Below the pieces are notes generated by a model that worked only from the letters and a program-made list of their open reading frames with translations, did not search any database and was not told where the DNA came from. From Chloroflexota bacterium (GTDB lineage: Bacteria > Chloroflexota > Anaerolineae > Anaerolineales > UBA4823), in assembly GCA_029782365.1 (NCBI GenBank), contig JAKOUW010000233.1, positions 41,545 to 105,544 of the forward strand: a stretch of 64,000 nt of DNA. The letters are read 5' to 3'. The first letter of the stretch is position 1. Each line of letters opens with the position of its first letter. This document shows, piece after piece, positions 51,972 through 59,565 of this stretch. Position numbers and translations under genes: made by a program.

Positions 51972-52818
51972 ACTCAGGCTGCCTTTTTTTGTTTTGGCGC
52001 TGGTGGCCCTGCTGGCCGTGGTGCTGGTGGAGCTGAGCGTCGTCCAGCCAGCGGCGGTGGCGGCGCGCCTGCCGGGCTTTTTGCTGGGGAACGGCCCCAG
52101 CTCGTTTGACCAGGCGTTGCAGGTCTTCAGCCCAGAACAGCAGCAAAAGTTGAACGAACTGCGCAGTCAGAAAGCCGGCGAGATCAGCCAGATTTCCCAG
52201 GACCTGAGCGGCTTCGGCGTGCGCTCGCTGGCTTTCGTGGATGGCATTTTATTCTTCAGCCTGCTGTTGATGGGGCTTTCCATCGTGCTGATCAAGGGAC
52301 TGCCGCTGGTCGTTCCCAAGCGGGTGCTGGACAAAGTCCCGCCCGAATCGATCCATGCCAAGGCGCAGGGCTGCCTGTCTTTCATCTTTCCCTTGCTGCT
52401 CATCCCGGTCGCGCTGATCTTTGTGTTCATCGTCATCGCCAAGCTGATCACCATGGTGATGATGCTGCTCTCTTTTCCCTTTGGCACTCTGCTCTACCTG
52501 ATCATCTTCGGCTCATTCCCGCGCGGCGCCATGAACGCCGTGCTGGCCCTGCTGTTTGTGCTGAAGATCGTGTTGGGTATCTTGCTCCTGCTGGCGCATC
52601 AAAAATTCATCGAAAACCTCGGCCTGGTGATCGGCTTTATCGCCGCGCTGGTCGGCAACCTGATCGTCACCATCCTGTACACGATTGTGCCGGCTTTCCT
52701 GGTGAGCATCACCGATGCAATCGCCGCCATCGTGATGATCATCATCGGCATCATCCTGGCGATCATCATGCTGATCTTCTCAGTGATCTCGATCATCTCT
52801 GCCTGGCGCCCGGGATAG
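51964..52818 (+). CDS. CIS-operon polytopic membrane protein C, last gene of the operon
   Basis: 284 residues from a GTG at 51964 inside the end of A'; an upstream ATG at 51805 would read through A' in another frame and is rejected. An N-terminal helix (about 6-28) leads to a short soluble helical part (about 45-80: QKLNELRSQKAGEISQISQ). About five hydrophobic blocks follow, dominated by Ile, Leu, Val and Met, the last (about 235-280) almost purely aliphatic. No family recognised. No clear terminator follows in the 232-nt gap. Confidence 0.65.
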   Translation: MGKLRLPFFVLALVALLAVVLVELSVVQPAAVAARLPGFLLGNGPSSFDQALQVFSPEQQQKLNELRSQKAGEISQISQDLSGFGVRSLAFVDGILFFSLLLMGLSIVLIKGLPLVVPKRVLDKVPPESIHAKAQGCLSFIFPLLLIPVALIFVFIVIAKLITMVMMLLSFPFGTLLYLIIFGSFPRGAMNAVLALLFVLKIVLGILLLLAHQKFIENLGLVIGFIAALVGNLIVTILYTIVPAFLVSITDAIAAIVMIIIGIILAIIMLIFSVISIISAWRPG

Positions 52819-53050
52819 GAAGGTTTGCCTCGTCGGGGTGCAGGGAAGAATCCAGGCAATCCAGCGCATCGCCTGGCTCGGCTGAAACCGGGCGATCCTG
52901 CAGAACGGTCGCGGCGAGATGGGTTTTGTCGGGGCGAGTCTCAGACACGCCCAGCGGCGTTGCCGCCGCAGAATCCCAGCTCGCATGCCTGGCGTCTGAC
53001 TGCTTGAAAACCTGGGCCTGCCCTGCCCAACCTGGGGCTGCCTGGCGCCC
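52819..53050. other. Intergenic region between CIS operon and small secreted pair
   Basis: 232 nt between convergent genes. GC-rich, with several imperfect short inverted repeats (CCAGGC/GCCTGG type) but no U-run, no reading frame with a ribosome site and no obvious RNA gene. I see nothing I can name. Confidence 0.5.
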
Positions 53051-53311
53051 TCAGCGCGCCAGCAGAGGAATATAGGCCGCAGAGATGAGGGGAAACAGCG
53101 CGGTGTAAGCAGCGATCAACTTGGGCGCAATGTTACTTGGATCTGGGGCAGCCGGCGCGGCTGCCGCGGCGGGCGCGCCAGCCAGGGCATGCGCCGCCTG
53201 GGGAGCGGGCATGAGCAGGGCGCTGATCAGGAACAGCGCCGCCAGGCTGGCGAGAGTCACTGCCAGCTTTTCGGTCTTGCTCAGGCGAGAGGATACATGT
53301 TTTCCCTTCAT
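53051..53311 (-). CDS. Small exported or membrane-anchored Ala-rich protein
   Basis: 86 residues. Basic N-terminus, one hydrophobic segment (about 18-44), then an AlaPro-rich linker and a second hydrophobic stretch (about 63-84) with AYIPLLAR at the end. It could be a secreted peptide or a two-helix membrane protein. The ATG overlaps the stop of the preceding minus-strand gene by 4 nt, so the two are one unit facing the CIS operon. Not recognised. Confidence 0.55.
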   Translation of the reverse strand: MKGKHVSSRLSKTEKLAVTLASLAALFLISALLMPAPQAAHALAGAPAAAAAPAAPDPSNIAPKLIAAYTALFPLISAAYIPLLAR

Positions 53312-53700
53312 GGCATCGTGACTGCCCAGATGGCGCGGCAGTTGGCTGGGTCACAGCCGTAACTGCCGCCGGAAGTGTCGGCGGCATCGAAATAGAATGT
53401 GATCTGCGAGCCTGTGGTTTTGGCAGTTTCAAACATACTGAGCATGCGCGAGGCGTTGCCGGAATCGGTGGTGGGGAAGGCAAACCAGTAAATGGCGCTG
53501 TTGTATGGGACGGCGCAGCGCGCCACGACGCGCGTATTGGCTGAAACGATAAGATCCGGTACGCAAGGGTAAGTGGCCGTCGGAGCCGATGGAGCGGCCT
53601 GGACGAAGCGCGCGCTGAGCAGACCAGCCGCCGCCAGGCAGATGACCAGAGCTGCCAGCGCCACCCAGAAAGACCAGCTTTTCAAAACACGTTTGACCAT
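53308..53700 (-). CDS. Small secreted Cys-containing protein, unrecognised
   Basis: 130 residues from the ATG at 53700 with GAAGGAGG. Signal peptide (about 1-33, ending RFVQAA). The mature 95 residues contain four Cys (YPCVPD, VARCAV, YGCDP, NCRAIW) and strand-like segments (AIYWFAFPTTD, GSQITFYFDAAD). The layout (WFAFP, then small helix, ITFYFD, GC, CR-A) recurs in small exported proteins of unknown function, but I cannot name a family. It starts a two-gene unit convergent with the CIS operon. Whether it is related to that system (effector or immunity) is unknown. Confidence 0.6.
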   Translation of the reverse strand: MVKRVLKSWSFWVALAALVICLAAAGLLSARFVQAAPSAPTATYPCVPDLIVSANTRVVARCAVPYNSAIYWFAFPTTDSGNASRMLSMFETAKTTGSQITFYFDAADTSGGSYGCDPANCRAIWAVTMP

Positions 53701-53839
53701 GTGAGCCTCCTTCAGATCTTGATCATATTCATTGATAATATCACGATTTTGAAGGCTCTCAGATATTTTGCGGCGCACAGCGCCCGAATCTTACAAAGTC
53801 CCACAGCTCTTCCGGTGGGCTCTGCCCCATCCCCAAACC

Positions 53840-54352
53840 TCAAACATAGCGAGCAATCGCCATGCCGACCACGCACACCACCATCAGCACCGCGCCCCAC
53901 ACGCCGGCCTGGTCCAGGCGGCGCTGAATGGCCTGCAGTTCGGCCGCCTGTTCAGGGGAGGGCGGGCCGCCGGCCGGGATGGACTGCATTGTTTTTTGCA
54001 GGCGGATGGCGGCCGGCGAAGTGACTGCGCCGCCCACAACCGCCGCCGCCAGGCCAGCGGCCGCGCCGACTGTCAGGGTCAGGCCGGAGGGTGAGAGAAT
54101 CCAGCCGGCCAGCAGGCCTTGCGAAGTGCGCCAGTAGAGCAGCAGGCCGGCCAGCACGCTCAGCACGGCGGCGACCGAGATGTACTTGGAGAAGCCGCCT
54201 GCCCCGAGCAGGGCTTGCATGAATTTGCCGCCGGCCGGCCCGGCCGCCCGCGCCGCCGGGGTGAGGAAACCCGCCGAAACGATCACCGAGCCTGCCCAAA
54301 ATATGCCGGCCAGGATGTGCACCAGACGCAAGACGATCACGATCAGATTCAT
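53840..54352 (-). CDS. CopD/DUF2269-like four-helix membrane protein
   Basis: 170 residues, ATG at 54352 with GAGGAGG. Four hydrophobic helices with RLVHILAGIFWAGSVIV at the N-terminus, the pattern of CopD-like and DUF2269 membrane proteins, in which the HI-G-FW segment is common. A cytosolic Gln/Glu-rich helix separates helices three and four. Its start overlaps the upstream gene's stop by 4 nt, so translation is coupled. Function not established. Confidence 0.6.
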   Translation of the reverse strand: MNLIVIVLRLVHILAGIFWAGSVIVSAGFLTPAARAAGPAGGKFMQALLGAGGFSKYISVAAVLSVLAGLLLYWRTSQGLLAGWILSPSGLTLTVGAAAGLAAAVVGGAVTSPAAIRLQKTMQSIPAGGPPSPEQAAELQAIQRRLDQAGVWGAVLMVVCVVGMAIARYV

Positions 54353-55062
54353 GTTAACCTCCTCAGATTGGGTTGGTCAAATGTGTTCTTATCCAGCAGC
54401 CAGCCCAGCGCGCCGCCGCCTGCCAGCGCCGCCGCCAGGCAGCCCGTCAGCAGGACGGTCAGCATGGTGGCGCGTTGGGCCGCATTGGGCGCCCCGACCA
54501 CCCAACCGGCGGCTTCCATCACCAGGTTCGTGACCAAAAAAGCCAGGGCGGCGGTCAGGCCGGTGCGCCACAACAGCGCCTTGGCCAGCGCCGGCTGGCG
54601 CAGGCCCAAGCCCAGCGCCCAGGCGCTGACGCCGGCGACGATGAAAGCGGTCGGCACAAAGAAGATGGTGAACAGGCGGTGCAGCGGCAGAACTGCGCCA
54701 AAGTAGCGCAGGGCCAGCGGCTCCAAAATTTGCAGTAAGATGCCGGCGCTAACCGCAAGCGGGGCGAAGCCCAGCGCGCCGGCCAGCGCCATGCGCCGGC
54801 GGTCGGCCACCCCCGCCAACCGGCCCATCAGCACACCCCACAGCGCACTGCCTGCCAGGAAACCGGCCAGCCCAGGCAGAGCGGCGATTGCCACGTGCAA
54901 GGGGTTCAAATTCTGGATGCTGTGACCGGGCAGCAGGTTGAATGTCCCACTGCCGGCCAGGAAGCCGACGGCAATCCCGCCGACCAGGGAGAGTAGAGTC
55001 GCCAGGGCGCCGTAAATCACCGGGCGCAGCGCACCCTGGGCTGTGTGCTGCTGATCATCCAT
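54349..55062 (-). CDS. Polytopic membrane protein under operator control
   Basis: 237 residues with about six hydrophobic helices: 15-38, 55-78, 90-112, 125-155, 165-190 and 200-225. ATG at 55062 with AAAGGCGG. I do not recognise a family. It is first in a two-gene operon with the CopD/DUF2269-like gene. A perfect-hexamer promoter and an 8-bp inverted repeat directly upstream suggest repression by a dedicated regulator, though none is encoded nearby. Confidence 0.6.
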   Translation of the reverse strand: MDDQQHTAQGALRPVIYGALATLLSLVGGIAVGFLAGSGTFNLLPGHSIQNLNPLHVAIAALPGLAGFLAGSALWGVLMGRLAGVADRRRMALAGALGFAPLAVSAGILLQILEPLALRYFGAVLPLHRLFTIFFVPTAFIVAGVSAWALGLGLRQPALAKALLWRTGLTAALAFLVTNLVMEAAGWVVGAPNAAQRATMLTVLLTGCLAAALAGGGALGWLLDKNTFDQPNLRRLT

Positions 55063-55082
55063 GCCGCACCGCCTTTAAGGAA

Positions 55083-55106
55083 ATTAATCATCCTGTTTTG
55101 ATTAAT
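55083..55106 (-). promoter_or_regulatory. Inverted-repeat operator candidate
   Basis: ATTAATCA (55083-55090) and TGATTAAT (55099-55106) are perfect inverted arms with an 8-nt centre, placed just downstream of the -10 box, over the likely transcription start. Size and base content fit a MarR- or TetR-type dimer site. Confidence 0.5.
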
Positions 55107-55134
55107 ATTATAAGGAATTATTGTAGAATGTCAA
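55107..55134 (-). promoter_or_regulatory. Consensus sigma-70 promoter of the two-gene membrane operon
   Basis: Minus-strand TTGACA (55129-55134) and TATAAT (55107-55112), both perfect, spacer 16 nt. The leader of about 40 nt contains the inverted repeat and the ribosome site. Confidence 0.82.
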
Positions 55135-55179
55135 TCGAATTTGTCTGAATACCCCATTTGTACCTGCAAAGCGGCGCGC

Positions 55180-55860
55180 TCAGGGCGCTTTGCCCAGGCT
55201 CTGCTGGGTGTGCGGCAAATACAGCTCGGTCTCGCCGCTGGTGGGCGACTGGCGCGCCAGCGGCCCAGACCACAGGTCACGGCCCACATCGACGGCGCTC
55301 CACACCGGCAGGGAGGTGACGATCAGCAGGATGGGCAGGGCCACCAGCACCGCCTTGCCGCGCAGGTAGCGCATCATCGGCAGGGCGGTCAGCACGGGCA
55401 GGCCGGCCGCCAGCAGCAGGCGCGCCGCGTACAGCCAGCGCCAGTCGCCAGGGGTCAGGGGGAAGGCTGAGGTGGCGACCCAACCCAGGAACGGCCCGAA
55501 GGCGCAGCTCACCAGCCACCAGGCGGCGATGTAGTCCAGCCAACCGCCGCGCAGGGCGACCGGCGTGTGGAACTGGCGCAGAGGCTGGAAATACAGGCCG
55601 ACCGCCGCCAGCAGGCAGTAAACAACAAAGAAAACTGTCAGTCCCCAGCCCAGGGTGGGCACCTCGCCGAAGCGCAGGTAAAACAACAGCGGCACCAGCC
55701 CGGCGCTGGCCAGCGCGCTGCCCAGGTAGCGCCCGGCGGCGGCCCGCACTTCGGCCGGGTCGGAGCCAGCGCCGAAAAAGGTCTGGGCGGCCTGTTCAGA
55801 GGTCTTTTCTGGATCGGGCAGGGGCTGCTTGGGGGTCTTCTTCATCGAGTGTTTCTCCAT
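55180..55860 (-). CDS. Five-helix membrane protein, unrecognised
   Basis: 226 residues if it starts at the ATG at 55860, which lies 8 nt after TAGAAT (leaderless type). The ATG at 55845 has GGAG upstream and would give 221 residues; I cannot decide. A charged N-terminus of about 40 residues (PKQPLPDPEKTSEQ) precedes five hydrophobic segments near 50-70, 75-95, 110-135, 145-165 and 170-190. A short periplasmic or cytosolic tail follows. No family or catalytic motif. Confidence 0.6.
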   Translation of the reverse strand: MEKHSMKKTPKQPLPDPEKTSEQAAQTFFGAGSDPAEVRAAAGRYLGSALASAGLVPLLFYLRFGEVPTLGWGLTVFFVVYCLLAAVGLYFQPLRQFHTPVALRGGWLDYIAAWWLVSCAFGPFLGWVATSAFPLTPGDWRWLYAARLLLAAGLPVLTALPMMRYLRGKAVLVALPILLIVTSLPVWSAVDVGRDLWSGPLARQSPTSGETELYLPHTQQSLGKAP

Positions 55861-55926
55861 TAGCATCGATTCTACCATCGGCGTGCTGGTCTGCCAGGTA
55901 TAGAGGCAGGGTTTACAAGAATAGGG

Positions 55927-55971
55927 TTTGGGGTGAGAACGATCGGCCAAGCCGTCCGATCGCACCCCAAA
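55927..55971. promoter_or_regulatory. Long inverted repeat upstream of the peptide-uptake promoter
   Basis: Arms TTTGGGGTG (55927-55935) with CACCCCAAA (55963-55971), and CGATCGG (55940-55946) with CCGATCG (55956-55962), broken only by a 4-nt bulge. It covers the -35 position of the promoter whose -10 is at 55977. Either an operator or activator site, or a hairpin insulating the divergent genes; no U-run follows in either direction. Confidence 0.5.
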
Positions 55972-55976
55972 TGACG

Positions 55977-55982
55977 TATAAT
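55977..55982 (+). promoter_or_regulatory. -10 box of the peptide-uptake operon
   Basis: TATAAT with no clear -35 at the right spacing, as in promoters that need an activator. It gives a leader of about 35 nt with AGGAGG before the ATG at 56026. Confidence 0.55.
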
Positions 55983-56025
55983 ATCTTCAGCTTCGGTGTG
56001 AAGCAAAAACTATTCAGGAGGCTAT

Positions 56026-57744
56026 ATGATTGCGAAATTGAAGTCAATTGTCTTGGCAAGTGTGATGATTGCCAGCCTGGCGCTGGCCGCCTGCAGCCAG
56101 GCTGCCTCGCCCACCACGGTCGTTGAGCAGCAGCCCACCACGGCTGTCCAGGCGCCTGCTGCCACCGAAGCCCCCACCGCCGCCCCAGCGGCGACGGCTA
56201 CCCCAGCTCCCATTCCCACAGCGACCTCCCTTCCAGCCGGCGGCACACTGACAATCGGCATGGCCAACGAGCCTGGGACGCTCGACCCGGGCGCTGCTGT
56301 TTACGTCCAGGAACAGTTCGTCCTGATCAGCCTGTTTGATTCCTTGCTTTCTGTCTCGCCTGACGGCGCCCTGCACCCTGCCCTGGCGCTCTCCTGGCAG
56401 CCGAATGCCAATTTCACCGAGTTCACCTTCAAACTCCGCCAGGATGTGACCTTCCACGACGGCACGCCTTTCAATGCCGAGGCGGTCAAGGCCTCGTTTG
56501 ATCATATCATGAGCGATGCCGTGCTTGATTCGGGCGGCAAATCGCTGCTCAAGAGCCATAAGTACAAAGAAACGGTGGTGGCGGACCCTTCCACCGTCAC
56601 CGTCAAATTCGATGATTCCTACCCGACCTTCCTGCGCGACGCCGGCCGCCAGTGGATGAGCATCTCTTCTCCCACTGCGCTGGCAAAATACGGCAAGGAT
56701 TATGGGCGCAATCCGGTCGGCACCGGCCCGTTTAAGTTCGTCAAATGGGATGCCCAATCTCAGATTGTGATCGAGCGCAACCCCGCTTACAAGTGGGGTC
56801 CCGAATTCGCCGCCCACCAGGGACCGGCTTACTTTGACCAGGTTGTATTCCGCATCCTGCCGGAGGCCGCCACTCGCCTGACAGCCTTTGAAACCGGCGA
56901 AATTCTGCTGGCCGGCGATCCGCCTGCCTTGGATGCCAGCGCGATGGCCGACTCTGGCAAAGCGACCCTGCAGTCCTTCGCTCTGCCCGGGGTTCCTGCG
57001 ATTTTGATGATCAACACCAAGAAAGCCCCGACGGATGATATCAATGTTCGCAAGGCCATGATTTTAGCCGTCAACCAGGCAGAACTGGCGACCAATGCTT
57101 TCCATAAGCTCGGCATACCTGCTTACAGCGTTGTTTCGCCCACAACCTGGGGTTATGACGCAAAAGCTGCCAGCCTGTACCACTACAACCTGGATGAAGC
57201 CAAACAGCTTCTCGAGAAAGCCGGCTGGACTGACGCCAACGGCGACGGCATCCGCGAAAAGAACGGCGAGAAACTGACCATTGACTGGCCGGACAATCCC
57301 TCCTGGTCGGAGGCGTTTAATGAACTGATTATCGGGTACATGAAGGATGCCGGCATCGATGTGAAATACCGCTCGATGGATGACACCGCTACCAGCAATG
57401 AACTGCTGGCAGGCAACTACACCCTGGTTTACATGTATTGGACTCGCCCCGATCCTTCTCCCCTGCGCAACCTCTTCCACTCGGAAAATCTCAACGGCGG
57501 CGGCGCCTGGACGAACTTCTCGAACGCCGACCTGGACGCCGCCCTGGCTGATGCCAGCACCAACGTGGACGAGAATGCCCGCAAACAGGATTACATCAAA
57601 GCCCAGCAGATCATCATGGAAAACGCGCTGGTGATGCCCATGTTTGCCGTCAACACGACCTATCTGATCGCGCCCAGCGTCCAGGGTTTCACGTTCGACC
57701 TGGAGGGCTACCCCTGGCTCTATGACATGTCGATGACCAAATAG
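56026..57744 (+). CDS. Oligopeptide ABC transporter substrate-binding lipoprotein (SBP family 5)
   Basis: 572 residues, ATG with AGGAGG. Lipobox LAAC with Cys at 23, then a Pro/Ala/Thr-rich linker to about 70. The SBP_bac_5 fold follows: LTIGMANEPGTLDPG, VTFHDGTPFNAEAVKASFDHI, NPVGTGPFKFVKWD, INVRKAMILAVNQ and YSVVSPTTWGY. It captures peptides or similar solutes outside the membrane for the two permeases encoded next. Gap to the first permease gene is 4 nt. Confidence 0.93.
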   Translation: MIAKLKSIVLASVMIASLALAACSQAASPTTVVEQQPTTAVQAPAATEAPTAAPAATATPAPIPTATSLPAGGTLTIGMANEPGTLDPGAAVYVQEQFVLISLFDSLLSVSPDGALHPALALSWQPNANFTEFTFKLRQDVTFHDGTPFNAEAVKASFDHIMSDAVLDSGGKSLLKSHKYKETVVADPSTVTVKFDDSYPTFLRDAGRQWMSISSPTALAKYGKDYGRNPVGTGPFKFVKWDAQSQIVIERNPAYKWGPEFAAHQGPAYFDQVVFRILPEAATRLTAFETGEILLAGDPPALDASAMADSGKATLQSFALPGVPAILMINTKKAPTDDINVRKAMILAVNQAELATNAFHKLGIPAYSVVSPTTWGYDAKAASLYHYNLDEAKQLLEKAGWTDANGDGIREKNGEKLTIDWPDNPSWSEAFNELIIGYMKDAGIDVKYRSMDDTATSNELLAGNYTLVYMYWTRPDPSPLRNLFHSENLNGGGAWTNFSNADLDAALADASTNVDENARKQDYIKAQQIIMENALVMPMFAVNTTYLIAPSVQGFTFDLEGYPWLYDMSMTK

Positions 57745-57748
57745 CGGC

Positions 57749-58675
57749 ATGTTCCATTACATTGTGAGGCGCACGTTCACCTCGATCCTGGTGCTGTTTG
57801 GCATTTCGATCCTGGTTTTTTCCGTCATCCACCTTGTCCCGGGCGACGTGACCATGACCATTCTCGGACGCCAGAACGTCACCGCCGAAAAAGTGGCCGA
57901 GCTGCGCCAGCGGCTCGGCTTAAACGACCCCTTGTATGTGCAGTACGTGCGCTATCTCAACAATGCCCTGCACGGCGACCTGGGCACCTCCATCAAAACC
58001 AGCTTGCCGGTGGCCGCGGCGATTACCTCGCAGATGCCGAGCACCTTCATCCTGTCGATGGCCGCCCTGCTGGTGGCGCTGTCGGTCGGCGGAGTGTTGG
58101 GCATGTTGGCGGCGCTCAACCACGGTTCGTGGCTCGATACCCTGGTGATGACGCTGTCGGTCAGCGGGCTATCCGTGCCGACCTTTTGGATGGGTCTGCT
58201 GCTCATCCTGCTGTTTTCTGTCCGCCTGGGTCTGTTTCCCAGCATCTCGATTGGTTCCACGCCCAAAGACCTTTTCCTGCCTGCGCTGACATTGGGCCTG
58301 CCCGAGGGCGCGGTGGTGGCGCGCATGGTGCGCGCCAGCATGCTGGATGTGCTGTCCAGGGAATACATCACCACCGCCCGCGCCAAGGGACTGCCTGACC
58401 GGCTGGTGATTCTCAAGCACGCCCTGCGCAATGCGCTGATCCCGGTGGTGACCTTCTTCGGTTTGCAAATGGCTTACCTGCTCAGCGGCGCGACCATCGT
58501 CGAGACGATGTTCGCCCGCCAGGGGATCGGGCGGCTGGCGGTGCAGTCCATCTACAACCGCGATTACCCGCTGGTGCAGGGTGTGGTGCTGGTCACAGCC
58601 CTCATTTACGTGGTCATCAACACCTTCACCGATATCACCTACGTCTTCCTGAACCCCAAGATCCGCCTGAAATGA
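57749..58675 (+). CDS. Oligopeptide ABC transporter permease, DppB type
   Basis: 308 residues, six membrane helices. The N-terminal RRTFTSILVLFGISILVF and the large first periplasmic loop are typical of DppB/OppB. The cytoplasmic EAA-like loop is clear (REYITTARAKGLPDRLVILKH). It pairs with the next permease; its stop overlaps that start by 4 nt. Confidence 0.93.
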   Translation: MFHYIVRRTFTSILVLFGISILVFSVIHLVPGDVTMTILGRQNVTAEKVAELRQRLGLNDPLYVQYVRYLNNALHGDLGTSIKTSLPVAAAITSQMPSTFILSMAALLVALSVGGVLGMLAALNHGSWLDTLVMTLSVSGLSVPTFWMGLLLILLFSVRLGLFPSISIGSTPKDLFLPALTLGLPEGAVVARMVRASMLDVLSREYITTARAKGLPDRLVILKHALRNALIPVVTFFGLQMAYLLSGATIVETMFARQGIGRLAVQSIYNRDYPLVQGVVLVTALIYVVINTFTDITYVFLNPKIRLK

Positions 58676-59559
58676 GCGCCAACGCTTCGCCCGTTTTAGT
58701 GACCCCTGTCTCCCCCGGTGTGCGCATGTTCCGCCAGGTGCTGCGCAACCGCAGCGCCCAATTTGGCGGAATCTTGCTGCTGGTTTTGATTTTTGCCTCG
58801 TATGCCGCGCCGTTTCTGACGAACAAAGATCCCAACAAAAATTTCCCTTCGCAGTCGCTCAAGGCCCCCAGCCTGGCCAACCCGATGGGCACCGACGGCG
58901 TTGGGCGGGATGTTCTTGCCCGCTTCCTCTACGGCGGACAGCTTTCCCTGCGCATCGGGCTGGTGGGCATTGCCATCGGCGCGCTGACCGGCATCACGCT
59001 GGGCCTGGTTTCTGGCTACTTTGGCGGCTGGATCGATGCATTCATCTCATGGTTCAACGATGTCTTGATGGCCTTCCCAGATATCCTGCTGGCGCTGGCC
59101 ATCATTGCCATTCTGGGCCCGGGCATTGAAAACGCCATGCTGGCGATTGGCATTTCTTTTATACCTTCGTTCATGCGCCTGACGCGCAGCAGTGTGCTGG
59201 CCCTGCGCGAGATGACCTACATCGAAGCTGCCCGCGCCCTGGGCAGTTCGGATGCGCGGATTATGGTAACACATATCCTGCCCAATTCCGTGCGCACCCT
59301 GCTGGTACTGTTGACGCTGGGCATCGGCTCCTCGATTTTGGCCGGCGCAGCCTTGAACTTCCTGGGCCTCGGCGCCCAGCCGCCCACGGCAGAGTGGGGC
59401 GCCATGCTCAACGCCGGGATGAAATACGTGCGCCAGGCCTGGTGGCTGACCGTTTTCCCCGGCCTGGGAATTTTCCTGGCCGTGCTTTCGATCAACCTGA
59501 TCGGCGATGCCGTCAGCGATGCGGTGGCCGGAACGACCATCGCCCCAGTGAAAAAATAA
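58672..59559 (+). CDS. Oligopeptide ABC transporter permease, DppC type
   Basis: 295 residues, six membrane helices, N-terminal OppC-type extension (VSPGVRMFRQVLRNRSAQFGG) and the EAA loop TYIEAARALGSSDARIMVTH. MGTDGVGRDVLARFLYGGQLS is the conserved DppC entry. No gene for the two ATPases follows, so the transporter must borrow DppD/DppF-like subunits made elsewhere. Confidence 0.93.
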   Translation: MSANASPVLVTPVSPGVRMFRQVLRNRSAQFGGILLLVLIFASYAAPFLTNKDPNKNFPSQSLKAPSLANPMGTDGVGRDVLARFLYGGQLSLRIGLVGIAIGALTGITLGLVSGYFGGWIDAFISWFNDVLMAFPDILLALAIIAILGPGIENAMLAIGISFIPSFMRLTRSSVLALREMTYIEAARALGSSDARIMVTHILPNSVRTLLVLLTLGIGSSILAGAALNFLGLGAQPPTAEWGAMLNAGMKYVRQAWWLTVFPGLGIFLAVLSINLIGDAVSDAVAGTTIAPVKK

Positions 59560-59565
59560 ACTCTT

